The position numbers and the translations under genes are program-made. Of a stretch of 64,000 nt of DNA, positions 36,949 through 50,700 are shown in pieces (the stretch's first letter is position 1; each line of letters begins with the position of its first letter). The stretch is from the NCBI RefSeq assembly GCF_002775205.1, contig NC_036457.1, positions 2,455,001 to 2,519,000 of the forward strand, written 5' to 3'. Origin of the DNA: Xiphophorus maculatus. Its lineage: Eukaryota > Chordata > Actinopteri > Cyprinodontiformes > Poeciliidae. Under the pieces are notes generated by a model. The model had not been told where the DNA came from. It searched no databases and saw only the letters and a program-made list of their open reading frames with translations.

Positions 36949-38411
36949 TATGTAATGACATTTTTAGTCTTGAAACACAGTCTAGTCTGACATTTGTATT
37001 TACATTGATACATCGTATAGTATGATTTAATCACAATACAGTACAATGTAATTTCTGTAACATGAAAGTGCAGGGAGGGATCATTTTTACACAGTTTGCT
37101 ATTATTTACTTTACACACATAGTTCTGTATAATATTTTGCTGTGCCAAACATAGCAATGTGTAACCTGACACATAGTATGGTGTGTTTTAAAGTGTACAG
37201 TGAAAGTTTAGGAAGAATCATTAATGTATAATTTATTTTTCACACATAATGTATTTAACACATGACCTGGGGTCTTTGCTGTATTTTACAATGACATATA
37301 GTATAATCCTTTTTATGGCTATAATGTACATGTTGATGTATGTTGCAATGGCAAGTAGTATAGAATTATTTATTTTATTATAACATTAAGTATAGTGTGA
37401 CATTTTATCATGAAACATAATATATAATATTTTTCTTATTTTATCACAAACTCAGTTTAGTATTATGCATTTTAAATTATTCTGGGATTTTGTAATACAG
37501 AACAGCAGTAAGATATTATTTTCATGATATAGTATGACATTGTATAATGAGAAATACATGCAGAAATACAGATTTATTCTGCCTGTTACACCATGACACA
37601 CATGGTATAATATACAGTAATGTATATTTACTGTGATACTTATTTACAGTATGGCTACAGTATGGCCTAATTTTCACATCTGGACTATAATGTATTTTAA
37701 AGTGGTATAGTGTGGTACATGTAGTATAGTTGTTCATTTTACCACCATGAACAAAGACACAGTCTAGTATAATGGATATTATAATAAAATATAGCAGTCT
37801 ACTTTTTTTATCAAGACAGTAGAGTATGATTTATTTTGTCATGATACATAGTACAGTACAATATGTTTTGCAGTACACTTTAAAGGTTAAACATGAAACA
37901 ATACTGTTGGATGTATTTTTCACACATAGTATAGTACAATAATATTAGTACAACTGGAATGATGTTATGCATTTGAAACATTATAGCGTTAAATGTTTTT
38001 CACACATGAAATCCGATGACATTTTGCCATAATATATATACTTTATGATTTTTAATGACAATTATTGAATGATTAATAGATTTTATGATGTGTTTTGTAG
38101 TGTGATGTTTCTTTAAGTGCCACAATAAAAAACTAGACAAAAAGAGGAAGAAAATGTGATTTTTGTTAAAAATTCAGTTTTGAACATTATGTTTTAAAAT
38201 CCAGTTCATTCTAGTTTGATTCCAGCAGATTTACAGGTCGACTTAAACCTGTTTCATAGACTGGAACAAGAAAACAATGCAAGCCAACTAAAAAGCTGAC
38301 CATCATGTAGTATTGTGAAGAAACAAATGATTAATTTTAGAAGTAAAGCTTTGTATTAAAAAAACATAAAAAACTGATTTCTTAAGTTGGAACTGATTTG
38401 TTAGAATAAAA

Positions 38412-41400
38412 CTAAGCCACTTCATTAGTTTTCAAGACTTGCTTCACTTCCTGATTTTCTTCTTGTTTCCCCTTTTTCCTGAGAAAAAAAAGACTTTAAG
38501 TGAATAACAATAAAATTGTATTATAGTGTCAAAACACAATAAATCTACAACATATAAGGTACAGGATAAAATGCTAAAATCTTACTGAAGACTTAACACG
38601 AAGGGTTTGTGATTTTGTTTTTGTTTTTTACCGATCAGGAAACTCAACGTCCTGGATGGTATCAGGCAGAGCAACTCCTCTGGTTTCAGGCAGGAGCAGA
38701 ACCAAACCTCCAGCTACCAGAGCTACAACTCCTGTTTAGGAACATGAAGGTCAATGAAGCCAAAGTAGATCAATGATTGGATAACTTTAACCTGAACTAG
38801 TTCTGGTCAGTATTTGCTTTGTTTGTTTTTTTCCCATTAGCTTAAGATCAATTTTTACCAGATTAAGAAACCTTATGGTGAAACCTTATGAAGCATTATG
38901 GTGATTTATTCTGTCTTTGTTTTTTGTTTTTTTGCCACACTTAATATTTGAAATGATCAGACTGTGTAAAAACCAAAATGTAGATTTTAAATAGTGATTT
39001 AGTTTCTTCACAAAAAAAATATCAATGCACTGCTTAGAAATATTATCTTCTCCTGTTAAATCACAAATACTAAAAACTAATTTTTTGGTCCAATTTCAAC
39101 AGTCAGTCTCTGCCTGGCCTGTAAAATAACAGAAATCACTTAAAAAGAACCTGAATGACAACATGAAGTAGGCTTTAAGATCCCAGAAAGCAATATAAAG
39201 AAGTTGAAGGACAACAAAGCTACTAACATCGACCAGACTAAATAGTAGCAAAGGCATTTTTAAGGTTTTTGGATTGGCTGGCCTGCCCAGTCTACACTGT
39301 CAACACAAACAACAAAACATCAGAAACCTACCAAAGATAATGAGAGGCAGTTCAAGCCAGATGCTGGCCAGTCTGTAGAGCAAGAAGGGAGAAACAATTC
39401 CTCCAATATCACAAAGAGTGGAGCAAACCGACACTCCCAGGTTCCTATAGCAACAAGTTAGAGAGGTTAGTTATATAGTACATTAGCTTTAAAGAAGTAA
39501 GCAAAAAAAGTCAGCCCAATTGATGCTTATTTTTTAATCACCTAACACAAGTCGGGTAAAGCTCAGTGTTAACAAACACCACCATCTCAAAGGCCATGGT
39601 GATCCCCAGCCGACCGATGCAGGAGACTATGGTCTTTAACCAGAACATGCCTGAAGGACAGAAAGTATTTATGCAGTGGCTGTTTTTATGCTTCTTCCAA
39701 ATTTTATCCTTTAAGAAGTCTTACTGTCAGGAATGAAAGCAGTGACGAAGCAGGAGATTCCAGCTACGATGTTGGCGGACGCAAAGGGAAGCCGACGGCC
39801 GATCCGCTCAATCGTCAACAGGATGAGGAACGCGGCGGGAAACTCGACCAGACTGGAGATAAGGAAGTCGATGTAGACGTTTCCTCCCGTTATCCCCACC
39901 CGCATGATGAGGCCCTGATAAACCACAGCACTGGTGAACCTAAGGAATAAAGGCATAAAAAGTTCAATCTTTCCTACATGCAGGGCTGGAATGATCTGAT
40001 GTTTTAGATGAGCCTGACCAGTTAAACATGAGGATGAAAGTGTGTTTTCTCATATTGGGAGTTCTGATCAAGTCCAACAAAGAGGCAGAGGTGGACGCAA
40101 CGTCATCACCAGTTAATATCTATGATAAGACACAGTTCATTAAAATTACAATGGCAACAGTAATGCAGTTATGGATTAAATTACACAGTACTGCCAGTAG
40201 TTTAAAATATGTTAGGTGGTAATACCCACATGGTGTAATTACCCAAAGTGAACAAGTTGTTTTCAGTATTTTTGATGAATTACATAGAGAAGTTGTAATT
40301 ATGTAATTAAATTGTACATTATTCCTTGAAGATTTTATATTACATCCAATTTCCAAGAACTGTTTAAGCCAGTTGAATATTAAGAAAAATGCAGAGGTGG
40401 GTAGAATTTGTATTCAAGTAAGAGTAGGACTACTTCAAAATATCTTTACTCAAGTAAAAGTAAAAAGTAGCCGTCCAAGAAATTAGTCAATTAAGAGTAA
40501 ATAAGTTTTTGGTAAAAAGTCGGTAACTCAAGTACTGAGTAAGTGATAAAATTCTCAATCATTTAATATTTAAAACATGCATAATCAAATGGACCAAAAT
40601 ATTAATTTAAGAGAAAATTTGAGTATTTTTAGAACCAAAATGATATATATGTAAACAAAAATTAACAAAATCAGGCGAACAAAAATGTTTCCAAATCAGT
40701 TTATTTCAATAAAAAAACTTTTGAAACTTTAACAAAAAGCACATTTGTACTACAGTATATGTGTATGTTTGTTTTCCATTCACTGAGTGGAGAATCCAGA
40801 AATTTTACTCAAGTACATGTAATTAGTTACTACAATTTTATTTTGTGTGATTTTAATATATTCATGGTCAAACTCACTGAATGTACACATAGTCTGATCA
40901 AATACATGCTGAAGTGACAGAGTGAAGTAAATAAATACCAAACGTCAGGAAGCCTATTATAAACGTTCTCTTCACTGTATTGATGGATTCTTTCACCAAA
41001 GCAAAAGGGCTAAATAAAAATGTACTTAAACCTTGTTTACATAAAAAATGGTCTAAATCCTTCCACTTCAGAGGAAAGGAGTTGACTAATGACAGGATTT
41101 ACCTCAAAATGAGAGGAGAGTTTCTTCCTGTTCTCCTTGGCAATAGCCTCGGTTATTTCCAGAGCTTTTGAGGAATTGTTTTGAGAGATGAGCCACCGCG
41201 GAGACTCTGGGATAAACCTGACAGATAAAACCACAGAAACATTTTCATCTTCAAGCAGGCAAAAAGGGGCTGTTTCTTTTTCATATGAACAGTTACCTGT
41301 ATTCTGACAGCAGCAGAATGCAGGTTGCATAAACAAAGAAGATTCATAAATTCTCAGAAAAGCTTTTCTGTACCTCATTCTTGTAATCAATAGATGAATC

Positions 41401-44400
41401 ATTTGCTTGCCATAGAGATTTATTAACGATTGGATACGTTCACTGGACTTATGTTCCAGCTTAGTCAAGCATCAACACAGTGAGCCAATCAATCTGCTCC
41501 GTGTTAAAACTCTGGAAAATGAGTTAATGTTTCAGGTGCTCATCAGGGCAAAGGTGAAAATGTGGCCTCTGTTGTTCCGAGATTCTACCATAAACAGAAC
41601 ATAGAAAACGTTCAGATCGAAGGAAGGAACTGACAGCTGCCAGTGGAAATTCTTCATGGCATAAAATGAAGTTTTTAATCCACAGCATCACAAAGTCGAT
41701 GACGTTGCTTGTTAAAATAATATCTCTAATGGACAATCTCAAGTTCTTTCAGTAATAGACTGCTTAATCCTGGTTGCACAAAGAAGCGTTATCACAGATC
41801 CTTCCAGTTGGAAGACTTTAAAATCATCACTTATACTTTTATCATGGTGTCACCATCCAATTGTTTTGCTCAATCCTTAAACATTGACCATTTTGGGATC
41901 AATGTTTAGTGTTACATAGATTATGTGTTTCCAAATTGTAAGATAATTGTCCGATTATTCAGTAGAAGCATTTTGCTTGCTGTGGAGAGAATCTTCATTT
42001 GTGCAGACAGAGAGTCTGCATTGCGTAGCATTAATTAAAGCTATGCTAATTGTTTCACTATTTGGATTGCAATTGCAGCATAAATATGAAACGACACATT
42101 CATTTTACATGCATTGCAATCCAGTCAAATGTGTTTGCCTGGTAATAACCGTGTAATAAATATATGTTACATCTCAGATGCATAGAAAGATACACAATTA
42201 TAATACAGAAGTATTTTGAAGAAATCTGCAGATTAGTTTATTTCAATATCCTAATTTATTACTAAAGCAAACTATTCATAGTGACAGATTATGTAAAAAA
42301 AAGTTCAAATGAAGGCCAAGTATTTACATAAGGACAAAAAACTGCAGTTTATTACCTGTAGTAAGCAAAATAAAGGGCATACGGTGCCGTGAAGGCAACC
42401 TGCAGCCAGCGCCAGTCAGTGATGAAGTAGGCGAGCAGAGGGAGGATGAGGAGCCCAATACTGAAGAACATCTGATACAAAATGCCGACTGTGCGTCTGT
42501 ACTTTACCCCAACTAATTCTGTTACTAAAACAACAGAAAAGGCAGAACATCAAGCCACGTTCTGTTTTAAAGAGACAAGAAGACAAAATGTGAACTCTCA
42601 TCATTACGCAGCACATATATGGCCATCCAGCCTCCTTTGACGCTGAAGCCGGAGATGGCCCTGAGCACCAGGATGACGATGTAGTTTGGTACTACAGCCA
42701 AACCGATTCCTGCTACAACGTTTATCACGTTGGACATGAGGAAACTCTTCATTCTTCCAAATCTACACAGAGAAAAAACAAAACAGCACATGATATATTC
42801 TCCTTTAATACTTTTTCAATATGAATGAAATCCTCATTTTAAACTACTGTCTGTAACAAATGGTTAAAAGTTTGTTTTTTCGTACTTTTTTGGGATGTTT
42901 TTTGTTATTCTAGGTATTTATCACGGCCCTACCTGTCAGCAAAGTAACCAAAAGCAAAGCTGCCAAGGAGGAAGCCCATGTTGAGAGTTGACTGGTACAT
43001 ATCCACCAGCCATCCATCTGAACACACCAGGTTGAACTGAAAATATTTCAACAGAAAATGTGAAAAATTGCAAAGTGAAAATGATAAAATAACAAAAACA
43101 AGAAGCCAATTCTGTGAGATTAGTGGGTGTCAGTACAGGGTGGACATGTACAAACATTTTTTATTTTAGCGACATTAAAGATGTCAAGTTGGTCAAAATG
43201 TGTCATTTTATTTTTTGAATTTATTTTAGTCAATTCAGCTCTGTTGCTCCTGACGGTTGGTGGTTACCATAGCAACCAGTAACTGACAGCAGAGAAAAAA
43301 TTGGGGAGGAGCTGTCAGCTGCTCATAGTTTCCTATTCCTCTGTAGTTTATTTATTATATTTTATTTAATGTGTGGAGACAGAAGCTGCTGGACTCAGTT
43401 AGCAGGTATTTTTTTGGACTGTGGAAACACCCAGAGAAAATTCATGCATGCAAAGATAAACTACAGCTAAGAATTGTTTTAATCCCTGCTGTACTATGCA
43501 CCCTTTTTTAAATCAAATGTGAAATATTGCATAAATTTCATCACATTTTTTAAAAGTTTGCTCAAATGTACAGATTTCTTTCTCACCTCGGTGACAAATG
43601 ACTTCCTGCCTTCATAATGATATTCCCAGCCTTCCTGAAAGACAGAAAATATAATAAAAGAGAAACTGTTTCATTAAAAACAAGCGAAGGACACCTAAGC
43701 GTTTGTATATAAATTGGAGTTGCCATCTTGGCAGGTGTTTGAGATATTATTAAAGATGTCAGTTATAAAAAATGTCTTCAAAGCAAGCCCATATATTCAC
43801 AGGACAAAAATACTTTCTGTGCAATGAAAACAACGCAACAACAAAATTAAATTTTTTGACCAAATTTTGCAGACAAATTTTGCAATGGAAACCATGGTAA
43901 CAAGCAGATTGTGGAAAATCTTATTTTAGTTGTTAAAGCAGGTACAATATGATGAAGAGGTAAAATATCCTGTGGTGGACAACTTGTGAACTTAAAGTTG
44001 AGCTTAAAGACCAACAATGCAAAAGTGTGAAATGACCGGCACTCACTTACATTTATTAAAATAAAAAACTGCATGATTTGTCTAATTTAACTGCCTGAGT
44101 GACATTAATGGGAAACATCTGATTGAATTATAATACTGAAAGGATGAAAATGAAACTTTTCATTCCAACCCTGCTCACGCTCCCTGACTGACACTGATTG
44201 CATAGAAGAGGTTGCAGCTGTTGCACGAATCCGATATAAATCAAAAATTAAATTTGTTCCTAGGTAATTAGTTTGTCTGACGCCACAAAGAGAAGTTTGT
44301 TATTTCTTTCACAGCTCTAGATGTTAACAACCTCATTACATTTTTGCAGGATGGGAGCAGAAGGAGGAAGCAGCGTGAATGTGGAGCAGCTTCGCTGCAT

Positions 44401-46547
44401 TGCCTCACAAACGGAGGATAAAATTTTCCTTTTCTTTAAAAGATTGTTTACATCTCCACAAGAACATTTTTATGTAACTTCGGTGTCACAGAGGGGCTAA
44501 CAAGAAAAGCAAACACCAATAAAGTGATCATTTCTTAGCAGACCAACATTGTCTTCTGTACATTTATTGTTATTATTCGCCCAGTGTTACAAGGTTATGA
44601 ATTTGGATGTTTTTCAAAACTTTAGGGCCTTTAGCAGAACAGAGGTCCCAGATGAAGACTTATTTCTGAATCAGAGGTGAATAGTTTTGTCCTTTTTGTT
44701 TATTCCTTTATTGTTCCGACATTCATAGAGCAAAAACAAGGATCTGAAAAGGTGATGACTGTCGGAACAACATCACAGCAGTTGTTTACCTCCATTGTCA
44801 GATTGCTGTCGATCATTATGTTATAAACCCAGTTCTCTGACTTTCAATAACTGTAAGATTTTCACAAATAAGGGCGAGGTTACACCGCTGGAGAGATAAA
44901 AATTTTAAACTGAATGGTCCTTTGTGTCTTGTTCTCCATGAAAGTGGGGATAAATTATTCTTGCACACTTTGCACCATCAAAATGTGACCTACACGTTCG
45001 CACCATGCAATGATGCAAATGTGTAGGTCTAATGAGAAAGAAAGAAATAAGTCAGTTTATTTCACGTTATTGTTGGAATAATCATGTAATTGAAACAGTG
45101 ACACATTTCCAGGTTCTTGTATTCTACAAGTTTCCCACTAGAGGGCAAAATTTTAAATACACTTTCACCTGTTGCAGAGGTAAGAAATACACTGAGGCAA
45201 TAAAAATGATTTTAATTGCATATAATGTGTAATTTTTTATCTAGATTCTGGGGCTCTACAGGAACTTGTTTATGCCATCGGCTGGAAAACTTTCTATTTG
45301 CTGAGGTAGAAAGTTTGAGATGCTGCTTTTTCAGTTTCAAGCAATAACTAAGAAACTACAAAATTTGCTGTTCTTTGCCAAACAACCACAAGAATGCAAA
45401 TGTGCCAAATGAACGCATGAGAAGATGCTGAAGAGAGCTGATGAGAGACGGAGCTGAAAGAAAAACAGAGACGGAGCTGAAAATATTTTACATAAAGTCC
45501 AACGGACAAAGCAGTGACATGCCTGCACTCAGGAAGTGTTGGAGAGAAAATGTTCAAACTTACATCAATAACGTTTGTATTCCCTCGAAGCAGACACTTG
45601 TGGCTACATTTTGATGCATAAATGATTTCTATATAGTGAAATATGTCCAGACAGCAGCATTTTGTTTGTCAGACTTCAAAAAGGGTCGGTTACTATAGTG
45701 ACGCATTCTGGCAGCTGAAGATTAGTGGAAAAACTGAAAACAGACAAAAAATCTGCATAAAACTTAAATCGTGATTTTAGAAAAACTGTAAGAGATATCA
45801 AAAAGATGAATCATTTGAAGAGAGTTCAACACCTTGTGACTTGATTAAAAGTTGAATGAAGTTTTGATGTTGAAGTAGGCAGTAGCAGTAAGCTGTCAAA
45901 GAGCACAAAGTGCTGAATTTTGTGGAATTCTGAGGAATTTCAATGCATTTCAATGGGGCTGAAATTCACATAAAAGTTTAAATATTTCAAAAAGTAGAAT
46001 AGATTAAATTACCAAATGTAATAGTGCAGTTCCCCAGAAGAAGCTGAACATTTTGATATATGAAATGTTAAAATCGGTCAAAGTATGCATAAGTAAACTC
46101 AGAAGGCATACAGAAAATGGAATAACAACAAAAAAGAGAAACAAAATGTTAAGAAGTGATAATGCTGAATGCATTTGATTGCAAGAAACTGACCTTGCAT
46201 GGTGTAACAGCCACTCCGCTAAAGTCCAGTCCTTCTGGGTCACAGCTGAGTTCTGTGTTGTTCCAGTCCACCTCATGCTGATCGCAGCTGCTGTGCTGCA
46301 GGACTCCTGAGACGTTGAGCAGCGGCGCCGTCAGGCTGCGACTCTTCTCCAGGCTCCATCCGCAGGCCTCCCTCTTCTCCACCAGCGCAGAGTCCCGGCA
46401 CCAGTGATCCGGCGTGAAGCCCTGGAAGACGATCCCAACGTAGACGCCGGAGAAAGGCAACGACAAGAAGCAGAGCATGGCGAAGATCCGCTTCTGGCAG
46501 CGGCCGAAAGAGCCGGCCTCCTCCAGGAGGTCGTCAAAGGTCGCCAT
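38412..46547 (-). CDS. slc22a2: Organic cation transporter, SLC22A2/A3 type, plg-proximal copy
   Basis: Plasma-membrane facilitator of organic cations, 12 transmembrane segments (MFS). Exons (transcript order): 46194-46547, 43587-43634, 42933-43036, 42608-42762, 42356-42524, 41103-41217, 40019-40119, 39725-39939, 39542-39650, 39332-39444, 38632-38731, 38412-38478; phases close and give 549 aa. Starts [16 protein letters not shown]; large glycosylated loop with NVSG and NNTE; GYFADRFGRMK (MFS motif after TM2); [17 protein letters not shown] after TM6; [22 protein letters not shown]-like IERIGRR; CDIGGI with the TM11 Asp needed for cation binding; LLPETRG near the end. Exon 1 is split by a 2.56-kb intron after PCK, absent from its neighbour although the summed length (402 bases) is equal. 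Paralogue naming (A1/A2/A3) cannot be settled without a tree. Confidence 0.9.
40388..40840. repeat. Fish repeat rich in 'tactcaagtaaaagta'
   Basis: In slc22a intron 6, starting 'gcagaggtgggtagaatttg' and continuing with several 'actcaagtaaaagtaaa' motifs. It closes with 'ttttactcaagtacatgtaa' near 40,800. This is a recurrent fish non-autonomous element; exact ends are uncertain. Confidence 0.55.
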
Positions 46548-47749
46548 CCAAACGCTGAAGTTTGAGTGTTTGATGCTGGTCTGTTCGGCTCACTGTAGGT
46601 TTCTGTAAAGGTCTGCCCTCAGAGATTTTCATTGTTTAAATGTTGCGTCACTAAGCAGGTCAATGTCCGGAGGTAAAGTCCAAAAGTTTGGTGAAAAAAA
46701 AATCTAAAAGCTGCACAAGAGGAAAAACCTTCAATATTTTTAATGAGTGAATGACAGAGGAGTTATCCAAACTTTAATACGCATAATTTGTAACAAGCAT
46801 GCTTTCTGTTTTCAATGAAGTATTACACAATCACAGATTCAAGGAATACAGATAATCATTGGTATCCAGGAATGTTTAGGATTCAATGATTTACATATTT
46901 AGAAAAAGGACATCTTCATAACCAGCATTATATGAAATATAGGAAGGAGGATCAAGAAAAACAAATGCTGCATGTTTCTTCTTCTTCAATACAGAATAAA
47001 GTCAAAACTTTCAAGAAAAATGTAGAAATGCTGAGAAAAATGTAGAAATTCAGTTTTAAAGATAAAACATTGACAATAATGTGGAAATAAGTCAGAATGA
47101 TGTAACTGCTGCGTTCAAGATGTTTATATCCTAAAGTAGAAATAATGTCCCTCTTATTAAATCTTATTCTAAAAACATAAACCATATTTACGAGGAATAA
47201 TTGATAGACGTAATTTACTTTTTATACTTTTTTCTATTTCATTTTTAATTTTAAAATGGAAACACAACAGCAGCTAAACTTCCTCATTGTTTTTTTCTTC
47301 TTCATAGAAATATATGTAATTTTCTCCACAGAAACAATATATAGACAATAAATTATGAACTTTAGCTGAATAAAGGTGAGTTACTGTGAACTAATGAAAG
47401 TTCATAGACTGTATAGTTTGAACATGAAATCATGAAGTAAAAACTTCCATTTTCAGGCCCGATTATCAGATGTTTCAGCTGCATGATTATCGCCCTCTGC
47501 TGGCCATAAAACATCACGTTAGATTAAAAATCAGTAAAACTTTTTACCTCTGAACAAAAACACTCAACACTCCAGTGTATTTAGAATAAAACTCTTTAAT
47601 AATTTAATACTGTAGCTAAACAGCAGAAAACATAAACGCAGATTCATCTTAGCTCTAACTTCTGTGAATATGTGAACAGTACAGCAACAATATGAGTTTT
47701 AGTGAATCCAAACAAATAAAAACAGAGTTGAGGAAGAGAAATAAATAAA
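46548..47749. other. Spacer between the two slc22a genes
   Basis: About 1.2 kb holding the upstream region of the plg-proximal transporter and the 3' flank of the other. AT-rich, no further exon seen. A CTCF-like motif lies at 47,491. An ATTAAA poly(A)-like signal for the distal gene lies near 47,598. Confidence 0.5.
47491..47508. promoter_or_regulatory. CTCF-like motif between slc22a copies
   Basis: cgccctctgctggccata is a close match to the CTCF core. Motif resemblance only. Confidence 0.3.
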
Positions 47750-50700
47750 TCAGACAACTGCTGGTTCTTTGCAGGACGACACATTGCTGTTGGGCAGCAG
47801 GTTGGCCACCTGCTGGCTCTCCAGCATCATCTTTTCCTTCACCCTGAACACAAACATCATGCATGGAAAAACCTTTGTCAATTTATACAATAGAACATTT
47901 TAATTTTACCCTAGTTTGCTTCAGGAAGACAGGCAATAAGCACAACCTTTTAAATATTTTGCTACATATGGTTAAAAAATGACAACAGAGATTGGGCCAG
48001 GCTAAGAAAAAATAAATAAAATAACAAGAATTACGAGAAGTCATAATATCGCGGAAATAAACTCGTAGGAGAATAAAGTCATAATATTACAAGAATAAAG
48101 ACAAAATATTCTGAAAATTCTGACAACAAAAAGATTATTAGAGAGATGCTAAGACAATAAAAAAATAGATAATATTATTAGAATAAACTTATATGAGAAT
48201 AAAGTCATTGTATTGTGCGATATTCTTATATGTCTTCATTTTCGTACAGGTTTATTCTTTTGGCCGCTGCCAGAATAAAGTTGTAAAGACATACAACTTT
48301 ATTCATGCATGTCTTTATAAATGTACTTTTATTTCTATCACTATTTCTTAGCATAGCCCTAATACTCCGTTGTAAAAAATAGATTATTGTGGAGGTTTAG
48401 TTTCCTCTGTCAATCTTTTTTTTCAGTAAAAACTAATATCTCCCCCTGCTGGCTAGTAGATAAAATGCATGCTTAGAAATCATAAATATTAGTTTTATTT
48501 TTAGACTCTGTTTCTTTTCCTCAGTTTGATTCTTTAATGTACATCCATGAAAGAAACTGGACAGGCGCATTTAAAAATATTCTTTTTTTTGTAACAAGCA
48601 GCTCACCTCTCAGGAAACTCGATATGGTCGATGGTGTCAGGCAGCGGCACACCTCTGGTTTCTGGAAGAAGGAGAACTAAACCACCAGCCACGAAGGCCA
48701 AACATCCTGCAGAGCAAATTAGAAACTCAGCTTTTATAATCATGTTAACTTCTCATTTTTTGTCACAACTAAAAGTTTTAGTTATTACTTAAAATGAGTA
48801 CGTAAAACAAGCTCCTCTTTCTTGCTGAAAAGTTACTTGTAAGTAAGTTTTGTTTTATTTCAAGTGTACTAAAATATTTGCATTAGAAACTACAGCAGAA
48901 ATACAGAGTTTATGTTTTTGCATTATACTTTCATTTCCCTTGCAGTCGCTCAGTAGAGTATTGATGCAGTTCCTTTAAAATTTCAACAAACATTTGGAGT
49001 GACACTACTTTGCTTTAACACCATAACATATAAAACAATCTAAAATAGTTTTATTTCAACTTATTACACGCTATTATGTTGTGGTTGGTGAATATTTGTG
49101 TCCCCAGACGTAGCAACACTGATTAGTTGATGTAATTTACAGGCCTGATTTTGGACCAGACAGTGGAAATGCACACAAGTTGCAGACAAGGGAAACTAAA
49201 AAAACTCTAGAAAATAAAATGAAGAGGAAAACTGTTGTGGTTTACATTGATCCATCCATCCATCTTCTAACACTCTTGTCCCCCAGTGGGGTCAGGAGGT
49301 GCTGGTTCCTCTCCAGCTAACGTTCGGGGCAAGAGGCGGGGGGTCACCCTGTACAGGTCGCCAGTCTGTCGCAGGTTTACATTGATGTGAACCTTAAATG
49401 ACACTGTAGGTTATTTAAAAAACTAAGAGCACACCAAAAATGATGAGTGGGAGCTCAAGCCAGATGACAGCCAGTCTGTAGAGCAGGAAAGGAGCGACAA
49501 TGCCCCCAACGTCACACAGAGTGGAACAAACCGACACGCCGAAGTTCCTAGAAAGACAACAAGTCTGAGATTTAAAATGCTTCTTAACCAAAATATACGA
49601 ACAATCAAAGAAAGAGTCTTACCGGACAAATGTTGGGTAGAGTTCAGTGTTTACGAAAACGACCATCTCAAAGGTCATGGTGATCCCCAGCCGACCAACG
49701 CAGGCCACCACAGTCTTAAACCAGAACATACCTGAGAGAGTCGAGGAAAAATAAACTGTTAACTTGGAGTAATACATTTAGCTTTCACAGCTGATGGTCT
49801 GATACACTCAGTTCGATTGGGGATCAAAATTGAAACATTTGTTACATTTTCAGCTAGTTACGGTTAGCTATGTGTCAAAGTTAACCTCCTCGCCTGTGGG
49901 GGCGCTGCACCAAGAACCACTGAAGGAAACAAAACGAAAACTTCTGAATGTAAAACAAAATGGAGTGGCAACAGATTTTAACGGATGTAGGATTTCTCTT
50001 TTGTCTTTGTAAAAGACCATGAGCCATTTCTACCACTAGAGCTAGACACAGGTTTGTTTTGGTTGTATTTACCCAGAATGCCTTGTGTTTTAGTTTGCTT
50101 CCTGCTTTTAGAGCGGTCACATATGCATTCAAACCGCACAAGAGTCCACATCAACCGAACCGAGACCGAGGTTTGTAGGCGAACTAGAGTTCGCTTTAGA
50201 GTCGAATTACACATTCACACCTCCCCAAACGAACCAGACATTTTAGAGTTAAATGAAAGCGGACCAAACAGGGCTGGTGTGAATGCTCCCTAGTTTCTCC
50301 TGAGAGCCTCACTGTCAGGGATGAAGGCTGTGATGAAGCAGGAGGCGCCGGCCACGATGTTGGCGGTGGCGAATGGGAGGCGTCGGCCGATTCGCTCGAT
50401 GGTGAAGAGGATGAGGAAGGCGGCAGGGAACTCCACCAGCCCGGAGATCAGGAAGTCGATGTAGACGTTTCCTCCCAGAATTCCCAACCGCATGATCAAA
50501 CCCTGGTAGACGACGGCACTGGTGAACCTGGGGGCACGCCGACACAGAAGCCTTAGAAACGCATTTTTGGGATTAACATAACGATAGAAGCATGAAAATT
50601 GTACCCTAAAACTTTGAAACTGTGTCAAAATCAGGCTAAAATTTTATCCAGAAAGATTCTCTTCAGCCTGGGAATGAAAGGGTTAAGTTTTTGTTTTTTT

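Larger units (their letters stand above)
33531..38411. other. Gene-free satellite-like region with inserted transposons
   Basis: AT-rich DNA from about 33,940 to 38,100 filled with irregular copies of motifs such as 'cacatagtatgattta', 'tgtattttacacacata' and 'atcatgacacatagta', with no fixed period: a decayed satellite or minisatellite. It is interrupted by a Tc1 remnant (34,521-34,985), a 163-bp tandem duplication (34,981-35,290), further transposon sequence (35,330-36,030) and a MITE (36,560-36,948). No exon was found, including any continuation of the vWA gene. Confidence 0.65.

Noticed and set aside
33940-38100. CRISPR-like or coding repeat array
   Set aside because: Units are irregular, without constant repeat and spacer structure; this is eukaryotic satellite-like DNA.
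45032-45557. Short open frames in the long first intron of the plg-proximal slc22a gene
   Set aside because: No protein similarity, no splice context; they fall within the intron defined by paralogue comparison.
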